Positions 14,156 to 22,443 of a stretch of 22,510 bases of DNA are shown one piece after another (within the stretch, counting starts at the first letter, position 1; the number at the start of each line of letters is the position of its first letter). The position numbers and the translations under genes were made by a program. The notes beneath the pieces are model-generated. The model saw only the letters and a program-made list of their open reading frames with translations, was not told the DNA's origin and ran no database searches. This DNA comes from JBEVNR01 sp040507985 (GTDB lineage Bacteria; Pseudomonadota; Alphaproteobacteria; Rickettsiales; UBA6187): assembly GCA_040507985.1 (NCBI GenBank), contig JBEVNR010000056.1, forward strand, positions 1 through 22,510, given 5' to 3'.

Positions 14156-15787
14156 CTATTCGCCTTTCTCCAGCCAATTGCGCAGCACCGTGACGGCCTC
14201 CTGCGGGTGGCGCTCGATGATGTCGTTGATGGCGCTCACCGACGAGTCTTTCATCTTGTCTTCAAACTGCGTGACGCTCAGCCAGTCTTCCTCTTCCTGC
14301 GGCGCGCTTTCGTCCATGGCGGTGATTTCGGCCAGCTCTTCCAGTTCTTTGTCGGTCAGGGCGGAACGCATCAGCTCTTCGTCCTGCTCGTCGCCGCGAC
14401 CGATCTCGAACGCGCGCGACACGATGGGACGCACCACCAGCAATATGATGAGCGTCACCACCACGCCGATCATCAGGGTTTGGACGATGCTTCCCAGGTC
14501 GCGCTTTATCCACTCGAACGGTTTTTCCGGCTCTATGCCCTGTACGTCGCGCGAAAACGCCATGTTCACGATGCGCAATGCGTCGCCGCGTTTTTCGTCG
14601 AACCCGACGGCGGAACGCGCCAGCGCCTCCAATTTGTCCAATTCCTCTTGCGGACGCGGGCTATAGACGTAGTCGCCCTTCGCCTCGTCGAACGTGTATT
14701 GCCCGTCCACCAAAATGGCGACGGAGAGTTTTTTCACCGACCCCACGCCCTTGACGATTTTTTGGGTGGTTTTAGACAGTTCAAAATTGGTGACGGAATC
14801 GGTGCGCTGCGAGTCGTTCTTCGATTTCACGTCGCCTTCCGCGCCGGCCGGCGGAACGTTGTTGGCGACGCTCACGTCTCCGCCCGTCGAGTTGACGGAA
14901 TTGTCGCGCGATTCGGTCGTTTGCACCGAACGCGCCACCTGGCTGTCCGGATCGAAACGTTCCGAATTGGTGACGACGTAATCAAAGTCGACGTCGGCGG
15001 TCACTTGCGCCTCGACGCGCCCGACGCCGACCGACCGGCCTATTAAATCTTCAAGAATGTTTTTGATGCGCTTTTCGACCTTTGCCCGGTATTCGTCGGC
15101 GCCTTCCGCGACCGAACCCGGATCTTCCGGGTCTTCCGCGCCTTTTTTAAACGGGCGCCCGTGCGTATCCACGATGGTGATGCGATGGACGCTTAATCCC
15201 GGCACGGCGGTCGCGACCAAATGGCTGATGGCGTCGATTTCTCCCCGATCGAGCGGTTCGAGGCCGCGCATGCGCAGCACGACCGACGCGCTCGGGTCTT
15301 GCGAGCGCCGCGCGAACAGGTCGCGCTTGGGCAGCACTAAATGCACCCGCGCGCCCGCCACCTTGTCGAACGAGCCGATGGTGCGTCCGAGTTCTCCTTC
15401 CAGCGCGCGCACGAGATTGACGTTATAGACGAAGCCGGAGACGCCCAATTTTTCTTCTCGGTCGAATATTTCGTACCCGACGGTGGCGCCGGCGGCCGGC
15501 AGCCCTTCCTCCGCCATCTGCATGCGGGCGCTTAAGACTTTGTTCGTCGGCACCATAATTTGCGCGCCGCCGCCGTTAATTTGGTAGTACATGCCCATGC
15601 GGTCGAGGCGAGAGAGAATGCGGGCGCTGTCTTCGGGGGAAAGGTTGCTAAAGAGCGGCACGAGCGACGGGGCGCTCAGGCGAACGGATAAAATCACCAG
15701 CGCCGCCATCACGGCAAGGGCGACGGCGCCCATCATGCCAAGCTTGAGCGGCCCGATTTCCCTGACTAGTTGTGCGGTAGAGGCCAT
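14156..15787 (-). CDS. fliF: Flagellar MS-ring protein FliF
   Basis: A 543-residue inner-membrane protein that forms the MS ring on which the flagellar basal body is built. A transmembrane helix at about 19-41 is followed by the ring-building domains, with LVPLFSNLSPEDSARI (about 42-57) and ARVHLVLPKRDLF (about 145-157) typical of the family. A second transmembrane helix lies at about 437-457. The acidic C-terminal tail (about 460-543) ends AVTVLRNWLEKGE, the FliG-binding region. Length is normal and there is no frameshift. AAGGA lies somewhat far (about 15 nt) upstream. fliG, which usually follows, is absent; the downstream DNA is the 13862-14155 spacer. Confidence 0.95.
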   Translation of the reverse strand: MASTAQLVREIGPLKLGMMGAVALAVMAALVILSVRLSAPSLVPLFSNLSPEDSARILSRLDRMGMYYQINGGGAQIMVPTNKVLSARMQMAEEGLPAAGATVGYEIFDREEKLGVSGFVYNVNLVRALEGELGRTIGSFDKVAGARVHLVLPKRDLFARRSQDPSASVVLRMRGLEPLDRGEIDAISHLVATAVPGLSVHRITIVDTHGRPFKKGAEDPEDPGSVAEGADEYRAKVEKRIKNILEDLIGRSVGVGRVEAQVTADVDFDYVVTNSERFDPDSQVARSVQTTESRDNSVNSTGGDVSVANNVPPAGAEGDVKSKNDSQRTDSVTNFELSKTTQKIVKGVGSVKKLSVAILVDGQYTFDEAKGDYVYSPRPQEELDKLEALARSAVGFDEKRGDALRIVNMAFSRDVQGIEPEKPFEWIKRDLGSIVQTLMIGVVVTLIILLVVRPIVSRAFEIGRGDEQDEELMRSALTDKELEELAEITAMDESAPQEEEDWLSVTQFEDKMKDSSVSAINDIIERHPQEAVTVLRNWLEKGE

Positions 15788-15829
15788 GCGTCGCGCTTCG
15801 CGTTCCTTAACCGTTTTCGATGTTTAAGG

Positions 15830-15860
15830 ATTATAAAGTTTTACGCAAAGGAGAGGACAA
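15830..15860 (-). promoter_or_regulatory. Possible promoter of fliF
   Basis: A perfect TATAAT on the - strand (15835-15830) lies 42 nt before the fliF start. TTGTCC (15860-15855) is 19 nt upstream, slightly long for a sigma-70 spacer. Confidence 0.35.
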
Positions 15861-15899
15861 AAAAGCGAATTAATCCTTATGATTTTATACAAAAATAAT

Positions 15900-15924
15900 A
15901 AAGATGCGGTATTTTTACATCTTT
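15900..15924 (-). terminator. Weak terminator overlapping the comF stop codon
   Basis: AAAGATG (15900-15906) and CATCTTT (15918-15924) form a 7-bp stem spanning the comF stop. On the - strand it is followed by TTATTATTTTTG. The stem is AT-rich, so termination is uncertain. Confidence 0.35.
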
Positions 15925-16643
15925 TTTAGCGTTTTGCATAACGTCAGGGCGCGCACCTGCGCGGCGCCGGCTTTTTTTAGGGCCTTGGCGCACGCCTCTA
16001 CGGTGGCGCCCGTCGTATAGACGTCGTCTATCAGCAATATGTTTTTTCCCGCGATTTCTTCCGCGTTCCTTGACGGCGCCAGAAAGGCGGCGGAAAGGTT
16101 GCGTTCCCGCGCCTTCGCCGACAACGAGGTTTGGGGAGGGGTGGATTTTATTTTCAGCAGCGCGCGGTATGTAACGGGTTTCCCGCTTTGCCTTGCGATG
16201 CGCCGGGCAAGCAGGGCGGATTGGTTATATTTGCGGCGCCGCAATCTTTTTCTGCATGACGGCACCGGAATTATGACGTCCGAACGGGCGATGGCGTCCC
16301 TACCCGCCGCCGCCATTTGCGTCGCCATCATGGGAACCAAATCGACGGCGTCGCAAAATTTCAGGCGGTACACCAACTTTTTCGCCGCGTCATTATACGA
16401 AAGGGCGGCGATGGCGGCGTCCAGGCGGCGCGGAACCGTCATGCATTTGACGCATAATTGCGGACCCGGAACGAAATATTCAAAGGGATCGCCGCATTTC
16501 TCGCAATTCGGGGCGCCGATATGCTCCAGCTTTCCCCAACATGCGCCGCATAAGGCGCGGGCCGACGCCGTAGGCAGGCGGCACAGCGGACAAGACGGAG
16601 GAAACAAAAAGTCGACGACCCGGGCAAGGGCGTTGTTGAGCAT
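15915..16643 (-). CDS. comF: ComF family protein
   Basis: A 242-residue ComF/GntX-type protein needed for DNA uptake in transformable bacteria; the exact biochemical role is unclear. The N-terminus has four Cys pairs for a zinc-binding domain (CPLC, CGAC, CEKC and CVKC, within about residues 18-66). The C-terminal phosphoribosyltransferase-like domain has IIPVPSCRKRLRRRKYNQSA (about 124-143) and the PRPP-binding motif ILLIDDVYTTGATVE (about 203-217). It starts 1 nt after the hemJ stop and is the last gene of the - strand cluster. With dprA at 231, it suggests competence genes are maintained. Confidence 0.9.
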   Translation of the reverse strand: MLNNALARVVDFLFPPSCPLCRLPTASARALCGACWGKLEHIGAPNCEKCGDPFEYFVPGPQLCVKCMTVPRRLDAAIAALSYNDAAKKLVYRLKFCDAVDLVPMMATQMAAAGRDAIARSDVIIPVPSCRKRLRRRKYNQSALLARRIARQSGKPVTYRALLKIKSTPPQTSLSAKARERNLSAAFLAPSRNAEEIAGKNILLIDDVYTTGATVEACAKALKKAGAAQVRALTLCKTLKKM

Positions 16644-16644
16644 G

Positions 16645-17085
16645 TTACCCGTCCATGCCGGGCTTTAAGATAGCGAGAAAGATGATAATTATCATCAGTA
16701 CCGTAGGAACTTCGTTCACTATGCGGTAATAGCGGGCGCTGCGGAAGCCTTCGGCGCGCTCAAATTTTTTACGGTGCGCCGCGAGCAGGCCGTGTGCGCC
16801 GGCCATCGCGACGACCAACGCGATTTTCGCGTGGAGCCAGGGCGCGGAAAGCAAATCCGGCCGCATGAAGATCATTCCTGCGCCGAGCGTAAACGTGGCG
16901 ATCATGGCGGGGGTCGCGATATAGCGCAGCAGGCGCCGCTCCATGGTTTTGAAGGTCGCGTCCGCCTCGCCGCCCTTCGTCGCGTCGGCGTGATACACGT
17001 AAAGGCGCGGCAAATAGAGCATCGCCGCCATCCAGGAAATGACGGCGACGAGATGGAGCGCCAATATTATTGCATATACGTACAT
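16645..17085 (-). CDS. hemJ: Protoporphyrinogen IX oxidase HemJ
   Basis: A 146-residue four-helix membrane protein of the HemJ (UPF0093) family, which oxidises protoporphyrinogen IX in heme synthesis. Seen: the conserved His11 in the first helix (ALHLVAVISWMA), LPRLYVYH (about 25-32), HAKIALV (85-91) with the conserved Lys87, and the C-terminal RIVNEVPT (121-128). Its ATG begins directly after the stop of the EAL gene, so both are in one transcript. Heme made here would supply the cytochromes matured by CcmAB, although the genes are unlinked in this window. Confidence 0.92.
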   Translation of the reverse strand: MYVYAIILALHLVAVISWMAAMLYLPRLYVYHADATKGGEADATFKTMERRLLRYIATPAMIATFTLGAGMIFMRPDLLSAPWLHAKIALVVAMAGAHGLLAAHRKKFERAEGFRSARYYRIVNEVPTVLMIIIIFLAILKPGMDG

Positions 17086-18345
17086 TTACGCCGTTTCCGC
17101 TTTTTCTTCCAGCCACAAACGGTTGTCGCTCGCCGGGCGAAAATAATTTCCCTGAAGATAGTCGACGTCCATTTTCACCAATTCTTGCGCCAATTCGGTG
17201 GTTTCGACGAATTCCGCCACGGTTTTGCGATTGAAGTGGCGGCTGTAGTTAATCACCGTTTCGATAAGCAGCTTGTTTTCCGGCGCCTTGAACAAATTGC
17301 GCACGAACTTTCCGTCCACTTTAATAATGTTGACGGGCATAGTCAATAATTGCGTGAACGAGGTATGGCCCACCCCGAAATCGTCCAGGGCGATGCGGCA
17401 CCCAAGCGCCTGGAACATGCGCATAAACTCTAAGATCGCCTTAAAATTATCCCTGCTTCCCGATTCGGTAATTTCGATGATCAATCGCTCGGCTATCTCC
17501 GGCGTGTCCTTAACGCCTTGCAGCAATTTTACGAATCCGTTGCGTTGAATGGTCAGGGTGGCGATGTTAATCGCGAGCGTTACTTCGGGGTAGTTGCGCA
17601 GCTCCTCGAGCGCCATGTCGCACACATAGGCGTCGAGCAGGTCCACCATTCCCATGCGCTCGGCCACGGGAATGAACGCCCCGGCGGGGGTCAGCGAATA
17701 ATCGTCCTGTACGAGGCGCAGCAGGCATTCGTAATAGGCGACGTTATTCTCCCGGCAATCGATGATCGGTTGATAGGCGAAACGAAGGCGTTTTTTTTCA
17801 AGCGCATGGCGAATATATCCGGCGGTCACCTGGTCGTGGCGGGAATATTTGGCGAGCGTCAACGAAGGATCGAAGGCGTAATGACCCAACTGGCGCGATT
17901 TTGCGTGTTGCAGGGCGGAATAGGCGCGGTAGGCCATCGTTTCAAACCCCTCCGGCGCCTCCCCTTCGCGAGAAGATTGCGCCGCGCCGACGGTAAAGGT
18001 TAAATATAGGCCGGGCGGAGCTTCGGCTCCGTTAAATTCCGACACGCACGCCATAAATTTTTTGGCGGCGTCGTCGGCGGAGGCGTTTTTTTCCAGCGGA
18101 AGCAGGGCGTATAGTTGATCGATGGCATGGCGATAGGGCGTAAATCCCTTTCGTTCGGCCAAAAATCGACAAAACACTTGCAGTGCGTCCGAACCGCAAA
18201 GATGGTCGCCGTTTTCGGAGAACACGTCCTTAGCGTTTTCAAGCGAGGCGTGAAGCAACGCAACCTCTCCGCCTTTCACGCTTCGCAACGATTGCCGCAA
18301 CCCGTCAAATTGCGCGCCGTGCAGAAATCCGAAAGAGTGATCCAT
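17086..18345 (-). CDS. EAL-domain protein with a degenerate GGDEF domain
   Basis: A 419-residue protein from ATG 18345, preceded by TAAGG. A GTG at 18471 would overlap the upstream protease gene by 70 nt and is less likely. Residues 1-160 look like a GGDEF remnant: YRHAIDQLYALLP (71-83) stands where R-GGDEF-LLP is expected, and AYSALQHAKSRQ (141-152) matches the domain's C-terminal helix. The EAL domain (about 175-410) keeps most c-di-GMP phosphodiesterase residues: Glu206 (ECL instead of EAL), Asn260, Glu294 in EITES, Asp321-Asp322 (DDFG), Lys342, Glu378 and Gln398. It is likely an active or ligand-binding phosphodiesterase without diguanylate cyclase activity. No membrane segment is visible. 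Confidence 0.85.
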   Translation of the reverse strand: MDHSFGFLHGAQFDGLRQSLRSVKGGEVALLHASLENAKDVFSENGDHLCGSDALQVFCRFLAERKGFTPYRHAIDQLYALLPLEKNASADDAAKKFMACVSEFNGAEAPPGLYLTFTVGAAQSSREGEAPEGFETMAYRAYSALQHAKSRQLGHYAFDPSLTLAKYSRHDQVTAGYIRHALEKKRLRFAYQPIIDCRENNVAYYECLLRLVQDDYSLTPAGAFIPVAERMGMVDLLDAYVCDMALEELRNYPEVTLAINIATLTIQRNGFVKLLQGVKDTPEIAERLIIEITESGSRDNFKAILEFMRMFQALGCRIALDDFGVGHTSFTQLLTMPVNIIKVDGKFVRNLFKAPENKLLIETVINYSRHFNRKTVAEFVETTELAQELVKMDVDYLQGNYFRPASDNRLWLEEKAETA

Positions 18346-18401
18346 AATGACCTTACCGATATCGCTTGCCGACGGGTATAGTTGCTTGAGCGAATCGCAG
18401 T

Positions 18402-19286
18402 CTACTTTATGCAGGCGAGCTTTTCCACAAATTCTTTCGCGTCGCTTGACGCGCAGGCGCCGTTTTCGCACGAGGGATTCCTCACCCCGTTCCGCGCCAT
18501 GAAGTTGCGCACCTGGGAGGCGGAAATGGCCACGCCGGAGGATTTCATCGAGCTAAACGCGCCGTTGTCCGCGCTGGCGAACATTAACTTCACGCGACCG
18601 ACCACCACGCCGGCCACCTCGCCTTTGGCGTCCAGCACCGGACCGCCGCTATTGCCTTTCTTGACGTTGCCGAGGAAATGAAACCGGGCCGCGCCCTCTC
18701 CGTAGCCGTTGCTTGCCGCCTCGGAGGAAAAATGCTCGTAAATCGCTTCCGCGCGCCCTTCGGTGGGGTATCCCGCCACCGCCAGCGCCGCGCCCTTTTC
18801 GACGTCGCCGCGCGATATTTTCGCCCATACGGGAGAGGATGCGTCCGTCCGGACCACGGCAAGGTCGGCGTCCTTGTCGATGGCGACCACGCGCCCGCCG
18901 TTTCCCTGCATCACGTTGCCCACGACAATTTTTCCGCACGATTTTACCACGTGCGCGTTGGTCAGCACCATGTTCGGCGCGACGTAAAAACCGGTGCCGC
19001 GAATGCGGCGCGTCGCCTTGCGCATGTAGGCGCCGTCGCGAGAGACGCTCGCCGAGGCGTATTTTTTGCCGGCGCCGGAGAAATAATTCGGAAACGCCGC
19101 CGAGCCGTCGGAGGAATCGCTATACGAGGTTTGGCTGTACGCGCCTTGGCCGTAAAAAGAGCCGTCGTCGGCGTTGTCCGACGTCAATACGGCCTCTTGA
19201 GCGAAAGCGGAGAAAGGGGAAGTCGAGACAGCGGCAAAAGAACACGCGGAAAAAATAACTGAACATAAGTTTACGATACGTTTCAT
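18402..19286 (-). CDS. Secreted trypsin-like serine protease
   Basis: A 294-residue exported protease. I chose ATG 19286, with GGAGAAGGG just upstream, over an in-frame TTG at 19307. The signal peptide is about 1-30, with cleavage after SAFAQ. A low-complexity region rich in Ser, Gly and Tyr follows (about 34-80), then a trypsin-like domain with the triad His112 (LTNAHVVKSCG), Asp141 (KDADLAVV) and Ser213 (GNSGGPVLD). There is no PDZ domain, unlike DegP. Four cysteines beyond the signal peptide (in SCG, SCENGAC and LACIK) could form two disulfides in the periplasm or outside. It is the first gene of the - strand cluster, with 56 nt before the EAL start. Substrate unknown. Confidence 0.85.
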   Translation of the reverse strand: MKRIVNLCSVIFSACSFAAVSTSPFSAFAQEAVLTSDNADDGSFYGQGAYSQTSYSDSSDGSAAFPNYFSGAGKKYASASVSRDGAYMRKATRRIRGTGFYVAPNMVLTNAHVVKSCGKIVVGNVMQGNGGRVVAIDKDADLAVVRTDASSPVWAKISRGDVEKGAALAVAGYPTEGRAEAIYEHFSSEAASNGYGEGAARFHFLGNVKKGNSGGPVLDAKGEVAGVVVGRVKLMFASADNGAFSSMKSSGVAISASQVRNFMARNGVRNPSCENGACASSDAKEFVEKLACIK

Positions 19287-19440
19287 TCGCCCTTCTCCTT
19301 TTTTCAATAAAAGGAGTTTACTACGAAATTAATTAATTAATTGCTATAATTGTAAAAAAATTTATATATTCTACCTTTCTGTATAGAGAAAACGGATAAA
19401 ATTGCTCTTCATATACTAAAATATTAAATTTATTTAGCGT
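19287..19440. other. AT-rich divergent spacer
   Basis: No gene. It contains a tandem AATT run (19327-19342) and several TATAAT-like hexamers, likely holding the promoter of the secreted protease on the - strand; none is clear enough to call. Confidence 0.4.
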
Positions 19441-19615
19441 ATCTTGGCGTTATTTACGATGCTTCTCCGTGGGCGTAATCTACGCGATTGCGACCAAACT
19501 GATTTCTTGCGCGAACGGCGAAACGCGCCTTGAAAGCCCGGCGATTCGTTATATGATACGGTCCATACAAGCATGGGGACGATCTCTACCGTCAATAACG
19601 CGAGATAAAAAATGA
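19441..19615 (+). pseudogene. Coding-like tail overlapping the DUF4340 gene start
   Basis: From about 19450 an open frame with core-like codon use (for example SVGVIYAIATKLIS) runs to TGA 19613-19615, overlapping the next ATG in a 4-nt ATGA. No start codon with a ribosome binding site is found, and the sequence upstream is AT-rich spacer. I infer the 3' end of a lost or truncated gene once coupled to the DUF4340 gene. Product unknown. Confidence 0.4.
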
Positions 19616-20718
19616 GCGCGACAAAAACCTTACTATTCTTTCTGGCCTGCGTCGGACTGGCGATCGGCGCGTATTTCGCCGCCGTCGGCCCGAAAAAAGG
19701 AACGGAGCGCCAAGCTGAGGCGCGCCTGCTTAGCGACGTCGAACGCGCCTCTCTGGACAAGGTGGAGAAAATCGTTATTTCCGCCCCTTCCGGAGAAAGC
19801 GTTTCCCCGCAAAAGGGAAAAAACGGTGCGTGGAAACTGCCGGAGAAAGGAAATTTTCCCGCCGACGCCGGCAAGATTCGCGATTTTCTGCTGCAATTAT
19901 CGTCTTCGCGCGTCCTTGAAGAAAAAACCTCCGACCCGAAACGTTTTTCGCAATTGGGATTGGACGACGGGATCGAGGCCGCGTTCTACGACAATGAAGG
20001 TAAGAAATTTTTTTCCGCCGCCTTCGGAAAAAAATTTGAGGGAAGGGACGCCGTCTACGTCAAAACGGCGTCGAAACCGGCGGCCTATCTGGCGTCCGGC
20101 GTCTTCGATCTTTCCGCCGCGCCGATGGAGTGGGCAAACGTGAAGCCCATTGCCTTCCCGTCCGGATTGGTCGAATCGGTCGAGTCGGTCGGAACGCAAA
20201 GCGGCTATACGATAAAAAGAGAGGTGCGGGGCGACAAGGAGGAATGGAGGCTTGCGGGCGGAGCGGAAGGAAAAACTCCCAAAAGCCAAAGCGTCCTCGA
20301 AAGCGTTGCGGCCTCGCTGGAGGCGTTCGCCATTTCGGACATAAAGCCCGCCTCCGAACTCTCCGCCTATTTTGACGGAAGAGACGCCACCACCTTAATG
20401 TTTTCCCTCAAGGACGGCGCGTTGGTGATGGCAACGTTGGCCAAGGACGGCGCGGGAAAGGCGTGGGCGCGATTCGACGTGGCGTCGGCGCCCGTTCCCT
20501 CTAAAATTGACGAAGCCGCCAAGAACGCGGCAAAAGAAGCGGAAGCGACGTCGCCCCCTTCTCCCCTTCCCGACAAAAAAACCGAAAAAGAGCCTAAACC
20601 GCAGGATTTCGTGCTTGATTACGCCTTATTGCAAGAGTTGGTCAAGCAACGCGCGTTTAACATTCCGGATTTCGTCTATGACGACGCGACCAAACCGCTC
20701 TCCGCGTTGACGCAGTAA
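19612..20718 (+). CDS. DUF4340 domain protein
   Basis: A 368-residue protein with an N-terminal transmembrane anchor (about 4-23) and a large periplasmic part of repeated beta-rich units. These include IVISAPSGESVSPQKGKNGAW (about 54-74) and LSSSRVLEEKTSDPKRFSQLGLD (about 96-118), typical of DUF4340. A Pro/Lys/Glu-rich low-complexity stretch (about 300-335) precedes a C-terminal segment. In many bacteria DUF4340 proteins are encoded beside GldG-like and ABC transporter permease genes; none is present here. The start overlaps a coding-like tail (ATGA), and thrB follows 5 nt after the stop. Function is not established. Confidence 0.8.
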   Translation: MSATKTLLFFLACVGLAIGAYFAAVGPKKGTERQAEARLLSDVERASLDKVEKIVISAPSGESVSPQKGKNGAWKLPEKGNFPADAGKIRDFLLQLSSSRVLEEKTSDPKRFSQLGLDDGIEAAFYDNEGKKFFSAAFGKKFEGRDAVYVKTASKPAAYLASGVFDLSAAPMEWANVKPIAFPSGLVESVESVGTQSGYTIKREVRGDKEEWRLAGGAEGKTPKSQSVLESVAASLEAFAISDIKPASELSAYFDGRDATTLMFSLKDGALVMATLAKDGAGKAWARFDVASAPVPSKIDEAAKNAAKEAEATSPPSPLPDKKTEKEPKPQDFVLDYALLQELVKQRAFNIPDFVYDDATKPLSALTQ

Positions 20719-20723
20719 CTTGA

Positions 20724-21704
20724 ATGGCCGTCTATACCCCTATTGACGCATCCGCGATGCGGGAGTTGGTCGCACGCTATGACGGACCGGGCGCGTTCGT
20801 TTCTTACGCCCCTATTCTAGGCGGCGTCACCAACACCAATTTTCGGGTGACGTGCGAGCGCGGCGAAGCGGTGCTGACCGTCGTCGAAGACGGCACGAGC
20901 GCGAAAGACGCCGCTTTCTTCGCGCGCGCGATGGAGGCCGCCGCCGCGTCGAACGTGCCCGCGCCGCGCCCGTACCCGCTTATTTCCGGAGGATACGTCG
21001 CGGAAATCTACGGCAAGCCCGCCTTCCTCTGCGCCTTCCTGCCGGGAGAGTCGCCGAAACGTCCGGGCAACGCCCATCTTTATGCCCTCGGCGAAACGTT
21101 GGCCGCGTTTCATCTGGGCGCGGCCGGCATAACGGACGATAAGGAGAATCTCTGGAACATACAAAGGTGCCGAGCGTTTTTTGAAGAACGCCGGCGCGAC
21201 GTGGAAAAAGCGTATCCCCGCGCGGCGTCATTGCTTGAAGAAGAATTTTGCTACCTTGCGTCGCACGATTTTTCGTTTTTGCCTAAGGGGATCGTTCACG
21301 GCGACGTATTTCCCGACAACACGCTGTTTGAAGGAACGCGGCTGGCCGGCGTGATCGATTTTTTTTACGCCTGCCGCGAAACCCTTCTGTACGATTTGGG
21401 CGTATGTCTTAACGCGTGGTGCTTCGAGCGGGAGGATTGTGCGTTTAACTTCACTAAGGCCAGTTTTTTTCTCAGGGGGTATCACGCCGGGCGTCCCCTA
21501 AGCGTTGACGAAGAACGTTACCTCCCCTATTTCTGCCGCCTTACCGCGCTGCGGTTTTTAACCAGCAGGCTGGAAGCGGCGCTCCGCGATTCGCGCCAAG
21601 GCGCGTTGGTGGCGCATCGCGATCCCGAGGAATATTGCAGGCGCCTGGCGTTTCATCGAAGCGTCAAGGGAGATCGTCCGTATGCAGCCATTTCGGCGGC
21701 GTAG
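20724..21704 (+). CDS. thrB: Homoserine kinase, APH-fold type ThrB
   Basis: A 326-residue homoserine kinase of the aminoglycoside-phosphotransferase fold, phosphorylating homoserine for threonine synthesis. Seen: GGVTNTNF (33-40, the family's G-x-x-N-x-N-[YF] loop), the catalytic loop HGDVFPDN (192-199), and the metal-binding IDFFYAC (211-217). Length matches alphaproteobacterial ThrB (about 320). ATG 20724 follows the DUF4340 stop by 5 nt without its own Shine-Dalgarno sequence, implying coupling. ispH and rnhA, frequent neighbours in this class, are absent. The next gene starts 11 nt after the stop. Confidence 0.92.
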   Translation: MAVYTPIDASAMRELVARYDGPGAFVSYAPILGGVTNTNFRVTCERGEAVLTVVEDGTSAKDAAFFARAMEAAAASNVPAPRPYPLISGGYVAEIYGKPAFLCAFLPGESPKRPGNAHLYALGETLAAFHLGAAGITDDKENLWNIQRCRAFFEERRRDVEKAYPRAASLLEEEFCYLASHDFSFLPKGIVHGDVFPDNTLFEGTRLAGVIDFFYACRETLLYDLGVCLNAWCFEREDCAFNFTKASFFLRGYHAGRPLSVDEERYLPYFCRLTALRFLTSRLEAALRDSRQGALVAHRDPEEYCRRLAFHRSVKGDRPYAAISAA

Positions 21705-21715
21705 CGAGGCGGCAC

Positions 21716-22402
21716 ATGCATAACGATTCGGACGCCGCCCCCCGCCAAACCGCCTTGCCGATTGCCGCGAGCATATCCCAAAACGACGGGATTTTTTACC
21801 GCAGCGCCTGCAACGACGCCGTCGCGGGCGCCGTACGAAAAGCGGCGGAAGATTCTCATTTTCGTGCGGTGCGGTTGATCGGCCCGGCGCGCTCCGGAAA
21901 AACGCGCCTGCTCAAAACCTTGGCGCGCGAAATGGCGAACGCCCATTACGTATGCGCCGACGCCGCGCCCTCATGCTTACGGGGCGACGTGACGTTGCAC
22001 GTTCTGGACCGATTGGACGACGCCATCGACGAAAGGAGAGTTTTTCATTATATTAACTCCGTTCGCGAAAGCGGCGCCGCCTTGATCGTCGCCGACAGAG
22101 GGGAACGGCGCTTTTCCCTTCCGGATTTGGCGTCGCGCCTAGAGAGCTTTCCGTGCGTCTTTATGCCGCCGCCGGACGCGGAATTGCTGCAAACCTTGCT
22201 GGCCGAACGCTTCGCCGCCCGTCAGTTGCGCCCCTCCGCCACCGTTTTGCGTTTCATCGCGGGAAAAATAGAGCGGGACTATGCCGCGCCGGAAAAGGCC
22301 GTCCACGCGCTCGACGCCGCGTCGCTGGCGCTGGGCGCGCCCGTCACCCGCGCCTTGGCGACGTCCATATTGCCGTCTTTAGGAAAGCATATTTCTCTTT
22401 AG
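21716..22402 (+). CDS. hdaA: HdaA-like regulator of DnaA
   Basis: A 228-residue DnaA-related AAA+ protein without the DnaA DNA-binding domain, fitting HdaA, which with the sliding clamp promotes DnaA-ATP hydrolysis. The N-terminal RQTALPI (10-16) fits the clamp-binding consensus QxxLP[LIV]. Walker A is GPARSGKT (56-63). LHVLDRLDD (94-102) stands at the Walker B position with one Asp fewer than the usual DD. IVADRGERR (124-132) is near sensor 1. The helical lid covers about 165-225. I chose ATG 21716 because GCGAGGCGG precedes it; starting at 21635 would overlap thrB by 70 nt. DnaA-family specificity is inferred from length and motifs. Confidence 0.8.
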   Translation: MHNDSDAAPRQTALPIAASISQNDGIFYRSACNDAVAGAVRKAAEDSHFRAVRLIGPARSGKTRLLKTLAREMANAHYVCADAAPSCLRGDVTLHVLDRLDDAIDERRVFHYINSVRESGAALIVADRGERRFSLPDLASRLESFPCVFMPPPDAELLQTLLAERFAARQLRPSATVLRFIAGKIERDYAAPEKAVHALDAASLALGAPVTRALATSILPSLGKHISL

Positions 22403-22443
22403 TTCCGGATAGACTGTGCTAGGGTGAAAATATAAATTAATAT

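Noticed and set aside
14207..15046. Long + strand frame (279 codons) inside fliF
   Set aside because: It is antisense to a clear FliF coding region; its His/Val/Arg-rich composition is that of a mirrored GC-rich gene.
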